59,905 bases of DNA from Candidatus Thioglobus autotrophicus. Its GTDB lineage: Bacteria > Pseudomonadota > Gammaproteobacteria > PS1 > Pseudothioglobaceae. Positions 18,922 to 28,564 of the stretch are shown piece after piece; positions within the stretch are counted from its first letter, which is position 1; every line of letters starts with the position of its first letter. The DNA is taken from positions 1 to 59,905 of the forward strand of contig JAKUUR010000009.1 of the NCBI GenBank assembly GCA_022448455.1, written 5' to 3'. The position numbers were made by a program, and so were the translations under genes. Below the pieces are notes generated by a model. That model saw only the letters and a list, made by a program, of their open reading frames with translations. It did no database searches and had not been told where the DNA came from.

Positions 18922-19761
18922 TTATTTAAATTTATTAAGCATATCTTGCATGCCAGGGATGGTATCTAGCTGATAGGCATGATCTTTGTGAAAATTCATA
19001 TGCAATGGGCGCTGGGTTTCTCCAGCCAGAATGGTGAAATAATACATTTCATATCCAGGAGCTGCTACACAAGGGTGATAACCTTTATCAAAAATAAAGG
19101 TCGATCCATTGCGTATATGATAGACTGGACCATAGTCCTTCCCATCTGGAGTTAAAAACTGGGCACCAAAGCCATGAGGCGGGTTAAAGCGAAAGTTATA
19201 AACTTCATTGTGACGACTCTCTTCAGGCAGTCTGTCTATTTCATGTTTATGAGGTGGAAAGCCAGACCATCCACCTGCACCTACGGTAAATAGTTCACTA
19301 ACCAACAGTTTGCCAACCTTGCCAGCTGGATCCTTACCCAGAATATGTTTAATTTTACGATGGGTTTTAGTGTCATCAGAGCCGTACTGAACTGTATCAA
19401 TATCGTCTTCCCTTATAACAAAGGCGCTGTGGGTTTGATTATGCTTGGCTCCCGAAATGAAGACTTCTACAGCGTCACTGACACAGCTCAGTGTGGCTTC
19501 ACAGTCCACCGGTATGTAAACACCTTCAGGATTTCCTTCCCAGATATGCTGACGTTTCCCAACCTGTTTGAAAGTTTGATTTTGTACTTGTACATCAATA
19601 CTTCCAGTGGCTGGCACTATGCAAGTTTCATAATCAGCTAGTTGATAGCTGTATGATTCACCAGACTTTAGCTTAATGATATTGAAATAGCATAGGGGCA
19701 CTATGTCATGGTTACAATCTACAATTGCCTGATTATTGTTATTATGTTGAGGGATATGCAT
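18922..19761 (-). CDS. iolB: 5-deoxy-glucuronate isomerase, first copy
   Basis: About 279 residues, double-cupin IolB family. PPHKHEIDRLPEESRHNEVYNFRFNPPHGFGAQ carries the metal-binding His/Glu set (first 20 residues of the signature are PPHKH to NEVY). The GYHPCVAAPGYEMYYFTILAG tail is also conserved. The ATG at 19761 is preferred over the upstream GTG because GTGGAG lies at ribosome-binding distance and the kinase gene stops 2 bases before it. IolB isomerises 5-deoxyglucuronate to DKG. A second, diverged IolB sits at 27762-28562. Confidence 0.88.
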   Translation of the reverse strand: MHIPQHNNNNQAIVDCNHDIVPLCYFNIIKLKSGESYSYQLADYETCIVPATGSIDVQVQNQTFKQVGKRQHIWEGNPEGVYIPVDCEATLSCVSDAVEVFISGAKHNQTHSAFVIREDDIDTVQYGSDDTKTHRKIKHILGKDPAGKVGKLLVSELFTVGAGGWSGFPPHKHEIDRLPEESRHNEVYNFRFNPPHGFGAQFLTPDGKDYGPVYHIRNGSTFIFDKGYHPCVAAPGYEMYYFTILAGETQRPLHMNFHKDHAYQLDTIPGMQDMLNKFK

Positions 19762-19763
19762 AC

Positions 19764-20762
19764 TTAACTCCACTTTGTTGTTGGTTTTATCATCATTTTT
19801 TTTTGTAGTAACTTAATTTCCTGTAAGTTGGGCATAGCACTAACACAGCCTTGCTGGGATACTACTAAAGCTGCTGCCGCACTGCCAGCCTCAATGGCTT
19901 GTTGCCAGTCACCAGAAGACATATAGTTCATTACCACGTTACCTAGAAAAGCATCACCAGAACCATAAGGCTTAAGGGCGGGTAGAGTATAAATTCCGGT
20001 ATCAAGTCGAGCCTGACCAGAAAAAAGGCTGCAACCCTTTTCGCCACGCTTAAGGATCATCAATTGGTTATGGGCGGCACATTGCTCAACCTGTGTTTTA
20101 ATATCTTGTTGTAGAATTTTAAATTCCTCTTCATTGCCGACTAATACATGCGCTTTTTCCGCTGCTTTTTGGTAGGCTGAACGGGTAGTTTGCTGATCGG
20201 GCCAGTTCCAGGGTCGATAGTCCAAATCTAGCCAAACCTGACAATCATTTTGTTGTGCATGCTCCATCATTTCAAGGGTCTGGTTTCGTGAATCAGTCTC
20301 AATCAGACTGGTGCCAGTCACAATCAGATTGCTGCTTTGGGTAATGGCCAGTCGTATAGCTTCATCACAGGTAATTCGAAGATCTGCAGGATTATTACGG
20401 TATATTACTACTTCGCAGTCCTCCTGACGCTCTTCGGCAATTGCTAGACTGGTACGTTCGTCACCATAAGTTGTTTGCATTAATTGTAGATCAATGCCTT
20501 CAGTTTTAAGGCGCTGCCGCACATACTCACCGACAGGATCGTCGGACAAAGCCGAGATAAGGCCTACTTCACCTCCTGCACGCTTCATAGCTACAGCAAT
20601 ATTAGCGCCAGAGCCACCTACATCACTAGCAAATAAGCCTGCATCGCGAGTTTTAATTCCTACAGGCTGTGGATAAAGGTCAAGGCCAGCTCGCCCTACT
20701 ACCAAAGCACTCCATACTCGATTATCTCGGAAATGCAGATGTGATACTTTTATTTCAGACAT
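19764..20762 (-). CDS. PfkB-family sugar kinase, paralogue of IolC
   Basis: A protein of about 332 residues in the ribokinase/PfkB family. Substrate-side motif GGSGANIAVAMKRAG near residue 50, NEEEFKIL mid-protein, and the catalytic GSGDAF with Asp near residue 270. It resembles the kinase half of IolC at 25849-27765 (VGRAGLDLY against LGRAAVDLY) but lacks the DUF2090 extension. It lies between an iolB and a Gfo/Idh gene with short overlaps, so it probably phosphorylates DKG or a related deoxy sugar acid. Why the operon has two such kinases is unclear. ATG at 20762 is chosen over TTG one codon upstream. Confidence 0.82.
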   Translation of the reverse strand: MSEIKVSHLHFRDNRVWSALVVGRAGLDLYPQPVGIKTRDAGLFASDVGGSGANIAVAMKRAGGEVGLISALSDDPVGEYVRQRLKTEGIDLQLMQTTYGDERTSLAIAEERQEDCEVVIYRNNPADLRITCDEAIRLAITQSSNLIVTGTSLIETDSRNQTLEMMEHAQQNDCQVWLDLDYRPWNWPDQQTTRSAYQKAAEKAHVLVGNEEEFKILQQDIKTQVEQCAAHNQLMILKRGEKGCSLFSGQARLDTGIYTLPALKPYGSGDAFLGNVVMNYMSSGDWQQAIEAGSAAAALVVSQQGCVSAMPNLQEIKLLQKKMMIKPTTKWS

Positions 20763-21879
20763 CAAGCCACTGAGCAGTAAGTGCAGAACGATCTATGGCG
20801 TCCATTACTCTTTCGATTTTTAGACCATCAGCAAAGTTTGGCCAGACTGGCTGACCTGTTTCAATTGCATCCAGCAAATGTTTAAGTTCGCATACCTTGA
20901 CGTCGATAAAGCCGAGGCTATGCCCTGCATTCGGTAAAAAGGCATCATATGGTGGCTGAGCTGGACCACTTAAAATGGTTTTAAAACCCTCTTGTCTGGG
21001 ATCGTCACTACGTGTGTAAAGCTTGATCTCATTCAGGCGCTCCTGGTCGTGACAGATCATGCCTTGTGAACCGTGAATTTCCCAACGCAATCCACACTTT
21101 CTTCCCCAAGCAACTCGACTTACACGTAAGGTTCCCTTAATTCCACTCTCAAAATGAGCCATTGCTGTACAAATATCATCATTGTCAACTACTAATGTTT
21201 GCCCTTGATTTTTTGGATCAGAACGCTCTTTATGAACCGTATCATAATCTCCCACTAATCGAGTTATTTCGCTACCTGTCATATAATGAGCCATACTAAT
21301 CAAGTGACACATAACATCGGCATTAGAGCCAGTACCTGAAGCTTCACGGCTCATTCGCCAAGAATGGGGTCGATCCGGATCGGCCTCATTGTCGACATCG
21401 TAGATTCCATGAAAGCCGATTACTCGACCTATAACACCCTCATCAATAAGTTTTCTAGCACTTTGAACGGCAGGATTTTGAGTATAGTTATAGCCAAGTA
21501 TAGTTTGAGTATTACTGGCTTGTGCTGCTGCAAACATAGCTTCAGAGTCAGCTAAATTGGTAGACATAGGTTTTTCACACCAGACATGCTTGCCAACCTT
21601 TAGAGCAGCTACTGAGATTTCTTTATGTAATGTATTTGGAACACAGACAGAAATCAGTTGAACTTTGGGATCATTTACTACGTCCATCCAAGTATTCGTG
21701 CAACGAGCAAAACCCATTTCCTTTCGCATAACTTCAGCTCTATCAGCTTTGTAATCACAAATCATCTCTAGACTAGGTCGCAGACCATCTCCAAAAACAC
21801 TGCCTGCAGAAGCATAAGCAATAGAATGAGCCTTACCCATAAAAGCCGTGCCAATAACCCCTACGCCAATTGTTTTCAT
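20755..21879 (-). CDS. Gfo/Idh/MocA-family oxidoreductase (probable cyclitol dehydrogenase)
   Basis: A 374-residue two-domain NAD(P)-dependent dehydrogenase. The Rossmann motif GVIGTAFMGKAHS is at the start and the catalytic motif WCEKPMS near residue 95; the C-terminal beta-sheet domain is full length. It is clearly distinct from the IolG-like protein at 29399-30379. Family members oxidise myo-, scyllo- or chiro-inositol, or other sugars. The ATGA overlap with iolE upstream and the overlap with the kinase downstream place it inside the pathway. A scyllo- or chiro-inositol dehydrogenase is plausible; the exact substrate cannot be read. Confidence 0.83.
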   Translation of the reverse strand: MKTIGVGVIGTAFMGKAHSIAYASAGSVFGDGLRPSLEMICDYKADRAEVMRKEMGFARCTNTWMDVVNDPKVQLISVCVPNTLHKEISVAALKVGKHVWCEKPMSTNLADSEAMFAAAQASNTQTILGYNYTQNPAVQSARKLIDEGVIGRVIGFHGIYDVDNEADPDRPHSWRMSREASGTGSNADVMCHLISMAHYMTGSEITRLVGDYDTVHKERSDPKNQGQTLVVDNDDICTAMAHFESGIKGTLRVSRVAWGRKCGLRWEIHGSQGMICHDQERLNEIKLYTRSDDPRQEGFKTILSGPAQPPYDAFLPNAGHSLGFIDVKVCELKHLLDAIETGQPVWPNFADGLKIERVMDAIDRSALTAQWLDV

Positions 21880-22781
21880 TCTCTTTCCTCTATTTCAATT
21901 CCAAATTTTTCACAATAACTTTGAATATTTTTGTAACCCATTGTCACGTATGTTAAAGGGTGCGCTTTGGCTGGGTCTTGTTCCGCCTCAACAACTATCC
22001 AGCCACTGTAGTCAGCATCACTAACCAGTTTGAATAGATCAGGAAAATTAAAGTCACCATCTCCAGGCACCGTAAATACGCCACTTAATACGGCATTTAA
22101 AAAGCTTGAATCAGTATTTAGTGCTTCATCTAACATTGTTTTTCTTACATCTTTGCAATGAATGTGGAGTACTCTGTCACTGTACTTTTCATAGACCCTT
22201 AGCGGATCTGAGCCAGCATATATTAAGTGGCCCGTATCTAATACCAATCCAAGATCATTACTTGTCATTGCCATTAGTTTGTCCACCTCCTCTTCGATTT
22301 GAACTATTGTCCCCATATGGTGATGGTAGGCCAGTTGCATTCCATGTGATAATGTATATTTTGCCAACTGGTTAAGTTTGATAGTCCACTCTTGCCACTG
22401 ATCTTCAGAAATAACTGGACGTTGTGAAAGTGGCACAGTTATTTCACCTTGAACACAAGCATCCATTTCGCAATAGACGATAACTTCTGTCCCTAGATCT
22501 TTCAGAAGTTGCATGTGCGGTGTTATTCTTTTTATTTCATCTTCAAGACTGTCTACTAGTAAATTCCCATCGAACCAGCTAGAGACTACCTCCATTTCAT
22601 ATTTATTAAATAGAGGCTCTAAGATTGATTTTTCTCGAGGCCATTTACCTCCTAATTCAAAGCCACTAAAGCCAGCTTGTTTACCCTCTTGCAAGCAATG
22701 CTCCACTGTAGTATCTCGCCCCAATTCTGGCATGTCATCGTTAGTCCATGAAATCGGGCTAACACCAATTTTTACACTCAT
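21876..22781 (-). CDS. iolE: myo-inosose-2 dehydratase
   Basis: A 301-residue xylose-isomerase-like TIM barrel. The opening IGVSPISWTNDDMPELG is a hallmark of IolE. Metal-ligand motifs include AYHHHMGT, LDTGHL, HCKDV and the C-terminal VVEAEQDPA. It dehydrates 2-keto-myo-inositol to the trihydroxycyclohexanedione that IolD hydrolyses. A strong ribosome binding site GGAGGA precedes the ATG. It overlaps the downstream dehydrogenase by 4 bases. Confidence 0.94.
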   Translation of the reverse strand: MSVKIGVSPISWTNDDMPELGRDTTVEHCLQEGKQAGFSGFELGGKWPREKSILEPLFNKYEMEVVSSWFDGNLLVDSLEDEIKRITPHMQLLKDLGTEVIVYCEMDACVQGEITVPLSQRPVISEDQWQEWTIKLNQLAKYTLSHGMQLAYHHHMGTIVQIEEEVDKLMAMTSNDLGLVLDTGHLIYAGSDPLRVYEKYSDRVLHIHCKDVRKTMLDEALNTDSSFLNAVLSGVFTVPGDGDFNFPDLFKLVSDADYSGWIVVEAEQDPAKAHPLTYVTMGYKNIQSYCEKFGIEIEERE

Positions 22782-22811
22782 TACAATCCTCCAAATTATT
22801 GTTAATATTAA

Positions 22812-23993
22812 TCAATCAGAAAGCCTAATCCGCTGGTGTTCAGAAAGTTTTAAGCTAAAATTTTCTAGATCAAGAGAGTCTAGGAGTGCTTGTTGTGTTA
22901 CTTCAAACATGCTCAGCCCATGAAGACTAGAATACGAACTTGTATCGTAATCTAAGTTTGTTGGGAAGGGATATCCGTCTGTTGCGCAGACAAGGACATT
23001 CTTAACCAGCCTTTTCGAAAGGGTGTTATTGTTTTGATGTTTTAGTAAAGCTGGGTAAATATTCTTTATAATTTTATTGTAATCTATACGCTCCATAGCC
23101 TTACCAAAGACCGATGAAATTTGTAAAAGGTTAGCGATTCGATTAAAGTTATTTGTACTGTTTGAACCAGCTGCATGAAATAAAGCTGGATTACAAAATA
23201 TGCCATCACCTTTCTTTATTGGAACTTGAACTGCATTTTTACTAAAAAAACCTTTAAATTCTTTGTTTCTCCATGCTAAATATCCCAATTCATACTGTTG
23301 CGAATAAGGCAGTAGTAGAGTAGGCCCACTTTCAAGTGGCATATCGCTGTGTGCAATTACAGCCTGCAAAGTTAAGTGCTGAGACATGCGGTGAGTTGAG
23401 ATAGGATACTCTTGAATAGCTTCATTTTCTTGAAAGCCCAAATGGTAATCGCGATGGGGCTTTTGCATTTCACTGCCTGGCTTAACTACATTGACTTGTG
23501 CTGTCATTTGAGGGTTGGGGCCGCACCAAGACTCTGCAACTACTCTTAGGATGTTGTTAGCATAATAACTGATAAAGGCTTCAGAGTTTTCGAGGGCAAC
23601 CTTTTGAAAGCTGTTCCATATCCTTGTATTGCTACCAGAAGCGAAATGATCGTTTTTATTAGTAGCTTCATTTTTAATAATCTTGTCAAAAATAACGTTA
23701 CTCTGATCTATTACTTTCTCTTCATATAGATTACGAATAGCAAAAACTCCTGGACCTTTTTCTAAAATGTGATTCAGCTCGGTTTTTACTCTCTTTTCTT
23801 GGTTTGAGTTATCGATAAGAGGAGTGATATTTCTTGCATCATAAATTACGACATTATTTTCAACCGAATCAGCTAAAGGGTATTCCTCTTTGAGCGTTTT
23901 CTGAGAACAGGTTTGCATCAAATCATCAAGGTTAATTTCAGATTCGGTAAAAAAAACTTGCTCATGAATGGGCTGTAATACCTCTTTTTGCAT
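22812..23993 (-). CDS. Phytanoyl-CoA dioxygenase (PhyH)-family protein inside the inositol operon
   Basis: A 393-residue protein with the PhyH-type Fe(II)/2-oxoglutarate pattern: His180-x-Asp182 in PHRDYHLGF, distal His273 in LFHAAGSNS, and Arg285 in NNFNRIAN at the position expected to bind 2-oxoglutarate. Between them, MPLESGPTLLLPYSQ is the typical double-stranded beta-helix segment. The N-terminal 110 residues are unlike anything I recognise. The iolD stop lies 2 bases upstream and iolE follows 30 bases downstream, so it is co-transcribed with pathway genes. Oxidative O-demethylation of a methyl-inositol is a conjecture; no substrate can be read. Confidence 0.75.
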   Translation of the reverse strand: MQKEVLQPIHEQVFFTESEINLDDLMQTCSQKTLKEEYPLADSVENNVVIYDARNITPLIDNSNQEKRVKTELNHILEKGPGVFAIRNLYEEKVIDQSNVIFDKIIKNEATNKNDHFASGSNTRIWNSFQKVALENSEAFISYYANNILRVVAESWCGPNPQMTAQVNVVKPGSEMQKPHRDYHLGFQENEAIQEYPISTHRMSQHLTLQAVIAHSDMPLESGPTLLLPYSQQYELGYLAWRNKEFKGFFSKNAVQVPIKKGDGIFCNPALFHAAGSNSTNNFNRIANLLQISSVFGKAMERIDYNKIIKNIYPALLKHQNNNTLSKRLVKNVLVCATDGYPFPTNLDYDTSSYSSLHGLSMFEVTQQALLDSLDLENFSLKLSEHQRIRLSD

Positions 23994-23995
23994 TA

Positions 23996-25852
23996 TTAGT
24001 AGGGCTGTTTTGTTTTTGCTTTTTTGTATGCTTGATAAATCGTTTCACTGTTTGCATTGGAGGATACTTCTGGCACTGCAACCTCCCACCAACAACCGCC
24101 TTCTGGGCTAATTTTATGAGAATCTGTGACTAAACTTATAAGGTAAGATTTTGATGATGAACGCGCGCGGCTAAGCGCTGGTGCTAATTCTTGTATGCTG
24201 TTAACTTGTTCAGAGTTAGCTCCTAGAGCTTTTGCGTGTAGCGCAAAATTAATTTCTGGATGACCATCATCGACACTTTGACAATCTTTCAATAAATTAT
24301 TAAACGAACGATTGCCGGTTGCATTTTGAAGACGATTAATACAAGAGAATCCTCGATTGTCCAAAACAACCACAATCATCTTATGTCCTAGCATGACGCT
24401 AGTTGCCAATTCAGAGTTCAGCATTAAATATGAGCCGTCTCCAACAAGCACAATCACTTCACGGCTGGGTTCGGCCATTTTAACACCCAATCCTCCAGCT
24501 ATTTCGTATCCCATGCAAGAAAAACCGTATTCAGCATGGTAACCTCCAGCCTGCTCTGTTCGCCACAATTTATGCAATTCACTTGGCAAACTTCCTGCAG
24601 CACAAAGAACAATGTCACTGGCTATGCCATGACGTTTTATTTCACCCAGCACCTGAGCTTCAGTGGGCAAAATGTCTTCTGTTTTCGATGAATTACTAAT
24701 GGAGGTAATTTGGTCATAGTAGTTATTCCACTTGGCAATTTCTTTTTGCCCCAAGGTTAACCAAGATTGTGGTGCTTTCCAAGTTGAGAGGTGTTTATCC
24801 AATTGCAATATTCCCAGCTTAGCATCACCCCATAACGATAGTGCATTGTGTTTTATGGCGTCAAAACGAGAAACATTTAACTGTAATAGTGTTTTATTAG
24901 CAAATAGCGCTCTAGAGCCAGAAGTAAAGTCATTTAATCTTGTGCCAATAGCCAATACAACATCGGCTTGTTGTGCCAGTTTATTGGCTGCATTGGAGCC
25001 GGTTACTCCAATAGCACCAACATAGCAGGGGTGATTCCATGCCAGTGAACCTTTCCCTGCTTGGGTTTCTGCTACTGGAATTTGATATTTTTCTGCAAAT
25101 TTTTGCAATGTCTCACACGCCTTTGCATAATGCACACCGCCGCCAGCAACAATGAAAGGTTTTTTAGATTGTAACAACGCTTCAACTGCGCGAGTTAGTT
25201 CCATATTATCAAGTGCTATTTGACGAATGGAATGGGTACGCTTAATAAAAAACTCTTCGGGATAGTCAAACGCCTCTGCTTGAACATCCTGGGGCAGGGA
25301 CAAGGTTACCGGGCCACAGTTTTCTGGATCTAATAGAGTTTGCATTGCAACAGGCAAACTATTAATGATTTGTTCGGGTCTCATAATGCGATCAAAATAT
25401 CGACTCACTGGCTTAAAGCAATCATTGACACTAATTGTAGGATCTGAAAAATCCTCTAATTGCTGGAGTACAGGGTCTGGAGTTCGGCTGGCAAAAAAAT
25501 CACCCGGCAATAATAAAACTGGCAGTCTGTTAACATGGGCCAGTGCTGCGGAAGTGATCATATTGGTAGCGCCAGGTCCAATTGAGCTGGTGCAAGCCAT
25601 CATTCTCTGGCGTTTGTTGGCCTTGGCATAAGCTATAGCCGCATGAACCATTCCTTGTTCACTGTGCGCACGGAATGTAGGCAAATGCTTTTGCTGCTCT
25701 TCTAATGCCTGTCCCATGCCGGCCACATTGCCATGTCCAAAGATTGCAAAAACTCCAGCAAATATGGGTTGAACTTCATCATCAATCTTGATATGCTGTG
25801 CTGATAAATATTTAACTACGGCCTGCGCCATTGTGAGCCTAATTGTTTTCAT
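23996..25852 (-). CDS. iolD: 3D-(3,5/4)-trihydroxycyclohexane-1,2-dione acylhydrolase (ThDP enzyme)
   Basis: A 618-residue thiamine-diphosphate enzyme of IolD length. AIFGHGNVAGMGQAL and the pyrimidine-side glutamate in RAHSEQGMVHAAIAYAKA open the protein; the C-terminal GDGSYLMLNSE segment is the Mg-ThDP motif. IolD opens the cyclitol ring to 5-deoxyglucuronate. It overlaps iolC by 4 bases (ATGA), indicating translational coupling. It is the only IolD in the window, so both halves of the operon must share it. Confidence 0.95.
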   Translation of the reverse strand: MKTIRLTMAQAVVKYLSAQHIKIDDEVQPIFAGVFAIFGHGNVAGMGQALEEQQKHLPTFRAHSEQGMVHAAIAYAKANKRQRMMACTSSIGPGATNMITSAALAHVNRLPVLLLPGDFFASRTPDPVLQQLEDFSDPTISVNDCFKPVSRYFDRIMRPEQIINSLPVAMQTLLDPENCGPVTLSLPQDVQAEAFDYPEEFFIKRTHSIRQIALDNMELTRAVEALLQSKKPFIVAGGGVHYAKACETLQKFAEKYQIPVAETQAGKGSLAWNHPCYVGAIGVTGSNAANKLAQQADVVLAIGTRLNDFTSGSRALFANKTLLQLNVSRFDAIKHNALSLWGDAKLGILQLDKHLSTWKAPQSWLTLGQKEIAKWNNYYDQITSISNSSKTEDILPTEAQVLGEIKRHGIASDIVLCAAGSLPSELHKLWRTEQAGGYHAEYGFSCMGYEIAGGLGVKMAEPSREVIVLVGDGSYLMLNSELATSVMLGHKMIVVVLDNRGFSCINRLQNATGNRSFNNLLKDCQSVDDGHPEINFALHAKALGANSEQVNSIQELAPALSRARSSSKSYLISLVTDSHKISPEGGCWWEVAVPEVSSNANSETIYQAYKKAKTKQPY

Positions 25853-27765
25853 TTGCTATTTTCCTCTCTGTATTTTTTCCAAGCTTTAATTAATTCGATG
25901 TAATTACCGGCCACAGAGTCAACCAACTCTTGGTCACTTATTTTGTGTTGCATCCACTGTTTCGCTGGTTCATAAAAAATTGTCCTGCCAACTGCAAAAC
26001 CTTTACAAATCTCATATTTTGAAGCGCCAGCAAAAGATTCTTTCACAGCCTCCATAGATGCAGACAGCCCTAATAATAATACACCTTGGCAGTGTGGGTC
26101 ATGGCTCAATATGATATCACTTGCCAGTTGCCAAGACTTGTCTTGAAGTGCTGGTAATTTCCACCAATCTGGTTTAATGCCGAGATGATAAAACCTCTTT
26201 AGTATTTGGGGTATTGTAGAGGCATCCTCTTCAGACTCTGCAGGCGGGATGACTTCTAATAACAATTGATGCCCGCTTTGAACGCAAGCAGAATAGAGCT
26301 CCTTCAGTTGCCGCTCTTGCTTAAGCCTTAATTCAATAGGGTCGTCTGGATGATAAAACAACAAGCACTTTACAACATGTGTTAGTGGCCAAGACTGTAG
26401 TTTCGATCCAATTGATCCTCCACCATCGAACTCTAGAGGGCGAGAGCCAGGAAGCTCTACTGGTCTTGCAATCCACCATGGTTTTTCAGCAATAGAGTGG
26501 AGCGCTTCTTCACCATAAGTATCATCGATTAATACACCAACATTTCTCTCTGAAATATTGATTTGCTTAATAGTGCTTTCTATTGAACTCAAAAATAGTT
26601 TTTTTAGTTTAGCTATTTGATCTGGATCTTCCCCGCACTCAATCGCTAAATCATAGAGTTGCTTACGATGATCAAACGCGAATCCAAAAATTTCGGATCG
26701 TGTAGCTCTTCTCAAGCTAACTCTATGAAGGTGATTAAGGGCTTCATCTTGGCTTGGGCTTGGAATGTTGTGTGCATTATCCAAATAGTAAAACAACTCC
26801 TTTTCGCTTGGAATCGCTGGAGCGCAACCATGCCGAGAAACTACTAGTGCGCCAGAGGCATTCGCATAAGTGGCACTTTTTTCGAGACTCTCATTTCTTA
26901 AATAGCCACGCAAAAATCCAGACATGAAGGCATCACCGGCGCCAAGCACGTTTAGTATTTCGACTTGATTGCCTTTTATAACTTCAAGGTTAGCTGAACT
27001 GTCTGGAATATCACTGGTAATTACTGTGCATCCCAATGGACCAAGTTTTAATACAATGATGGTGCTGCTCAGCTTTCGAATTTGCTTTAAAGCGGTAATC
27101 GTATCTTCACTGCCACCAGCAATATGAATCTCCTCTTCGGTGCCGACAACAACATCGCAATAGGGTAGTATAGTTTGTATGTGTTGACTTACATCATCAC
27201 TTGGGACAAAACGAGATTCACCATCACCTAATCCAGCTAAACTCCACAACACAGGTCGATAATCGATGTCTACAATTACCTTGGTATTTGCTGCTTTGGC
27301 ATACTCAATAGCTTTCATGCTGGCGCTATAAGTATTGGCAGAAGAAAAATGTGTTCCTGTAATTAACAGTGCTTTACTGCTAGCAATGAATTCAGCTGTA
27401 AAGTCTTTTATGTCCACCGCCATATCTGCACAGTCTTTTCGATAAAAAATAAGTGGAAAGGTTTCTTTGTCTTGTATGCCTAGGATAACTAAACCTGTTA
27501 ATCGTTCTTTATCTGTGACAACATGGGAAACGTCTACCCCAACGCTTGCCAACTCATTGCGCACAAAACGACCCATATGTTCATCGCCAACTCGGGTGAG
27601 CATTGCGGACTTGAGTCCAAGTTTGGAACAACCGTAAGCAATATTTGCGGATGAGCCGCCAAGATATTTTGCAAAACTACCCATGTCTTCTAAGGTAGAT
27701 CCAATTTGTTGTCCGTATAAATCTACTGCCGCACGTCCTAGACAAATAATATCCAGTTTTTTCAT
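25849..27765 (-). CDS. iolC: 5-dehydro-2-deoxygluconokinase fused to DUF2090 domain
   Basis: A 638-residue fusion. Residues 1 to about 330 are a PfkB kinase (GGSSANIAYG near 36-45, catalytic GAGDAF with Asp278). From about 340 to the end lies the DUF2090 domain often fused to proteobacterial IolC (FGFAFDHRKQLYDLA at its start, GVLIDDTYGEEAL, WKLPAL, GVLLLGLSA). DUF2090 has a class I-aldolase-like barrel and is thought to do the DKGP aldolase step where IolJ is missing. Here IolJ is present as well. The stop overlaps iolD by 4 bases and the start overlaps iolB by 4. Confidence 0.92.
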   Translation of the reverse strand: MKKLDIICLGRAAVDLYGQQIGSTLEDMGSFAKYLGGSSANIAYGCSKLGLKSAMLTRVGDEHMGRFVRNELASVGVDVSHVVTDKERLTGLVILGIQDKETFPLIFYRKDCADMAVDIKDFTAEFIASSKALLITGTHFSSANTYSASMKAIEYAKAANTKVIVDIDYRPVLWSLAGLGDGESRFVPSDDVSQHIQTILPYCDVVVGTEEEIHIAGGSEDTITALKQIRKLSSTIIVLKLGPLGCTVITSDIPDSSANLEVIKGNQVEILNVLGAGDAFMSGFLRGYLRNESLEKSATYANASGALVVSRHGCAPAIPSEKELFYYLDNAHNIPSPSQDEALNHLHRVSLRRATRSEIFGFAFDHRKQLYDLAIECGEDPDQIAKLKKLFLSSIESTIKQINISERNVGVLIDDTYGEEALHSIAEKPWWIARPVELPGSRPLEFDGGGSIGSKLQSWPLTHVVKCLLFYHPDDPIELRLKQERQLKELYSACVQSGHQLLLEVIPPAESEEDASTIPQILKRFYHLGIKPDWWKLPALQDKSWQLASDIILSHDPHCQGVLLLGLSASMEAVKESFAGASKYEICKGFAVGRTIFYEPAKQWMQHKISDQELVDSVAGNYIELIKAWKKYREENSK

Positions 27766-28562
27766 GCTTTATCCAACATCCACTGGTGATCTGGATGGTT
27801 CTTAAAAATCCATTGACGTTTTGGTCCTGCCATTACATTTAAATAGTAAGAATCGTATCCATAGGGAACGCCAACGGGATGATAACCGCGTGGCACTAGA
27901 ACAACGCATTTATCTTCCACCGCCATAGTCTCGTCAATTTCTAAATCATCGGTATATACACGCTGAAAAACAAAACCTTGTGGTGGGTTTATTCGATGAT
28001 AATAGGTTTCCTCTAAATAGGATTCAACTGGAGGGTTGTCAGAGTCATGTTTATGGGGTGGGTAACTTGACCAGTTTCCAGCCGGAGTTTTGACTTCGAC
28101 AACCAGCAAACTATCAGCTTCATCTTGTTCCGGTAAGATATTACAAATAGACCTTGTATTGCTTCCCTCTCCTCGAACCTCATTAGTCATGTCTTCAGGC
28201 TTAATATGTCTGGCAGGATAATTTCCAAAACCAGGCGCAGTTGCTATTGCCAGCTCAAGTTTGGTTATCGCTTTGATAGATACTTGACTGTTATTGGGCG
28301 CATATACTGCATGCGGTTTTTTATCTTCAAATACACTCATCCTATCGCCAAGACTATGAAAAGTATGCTTATCTACTCTAATATCAGCCTTGCCAGATAA
28401 GATTACCAAGCATGATTCTTTATCTGGATCAATCCAATTCAAAGTTTGTTGAGGTGCCAGTTCATGTGCTTGAAATCCGACATATTCCCAATTGGCTGAG
28501 TCTGGTGTAATGTTTTGATAACAACCATCTGAACTTAATTTAGGACGAGATAAAAGAGACAT
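27762..28562 (-). CDS. iolB: 5-deoxy-glucuronate isomerase, second copy
   Basis: About 266 residues, IolB family, with PPHKHDSDNPPVESYLEETY for the cupin metal site and GYHPVGVPYGYDSYYLNVMAG near the end. The ATG at 28562 is chosen because AAGGAA stands at proper distance and the RpiR gene stops 2 bases before; a longer frame from 28619 would overlap that gene by 55 bases. Compared with the copy at 18922-19761 the sequence is strongly diverged, so this is not a recent duplication. It overlaps iolC by 4 bases. Confidence 0.9.
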   Translation of the reverse strand: MSLLSRPKLSSDGCYQNITPDSANWEYVGFQAHELAPQQTLNWIDPDKESCLVILSGKADIRVDKHTFHSLGDRMSVFEDKKPHAVYAPNNSQVSIKAITKLELAIATAPGFGNYPARHIKPEDMTNEVRGEGSNTRSICNILPEQDEADSLLVVEVKTPAGNWSSYPPHKHDSDNPPVESYLEETYYHRINPPQGFVFQRVYTDDLEIDETMAVEDKCVVLVPRGYHPVGVPYGYDSYYLNVMAGPKRQWIFKNHPDHQWMLDKA

Positions 28563-28564
28563 AT

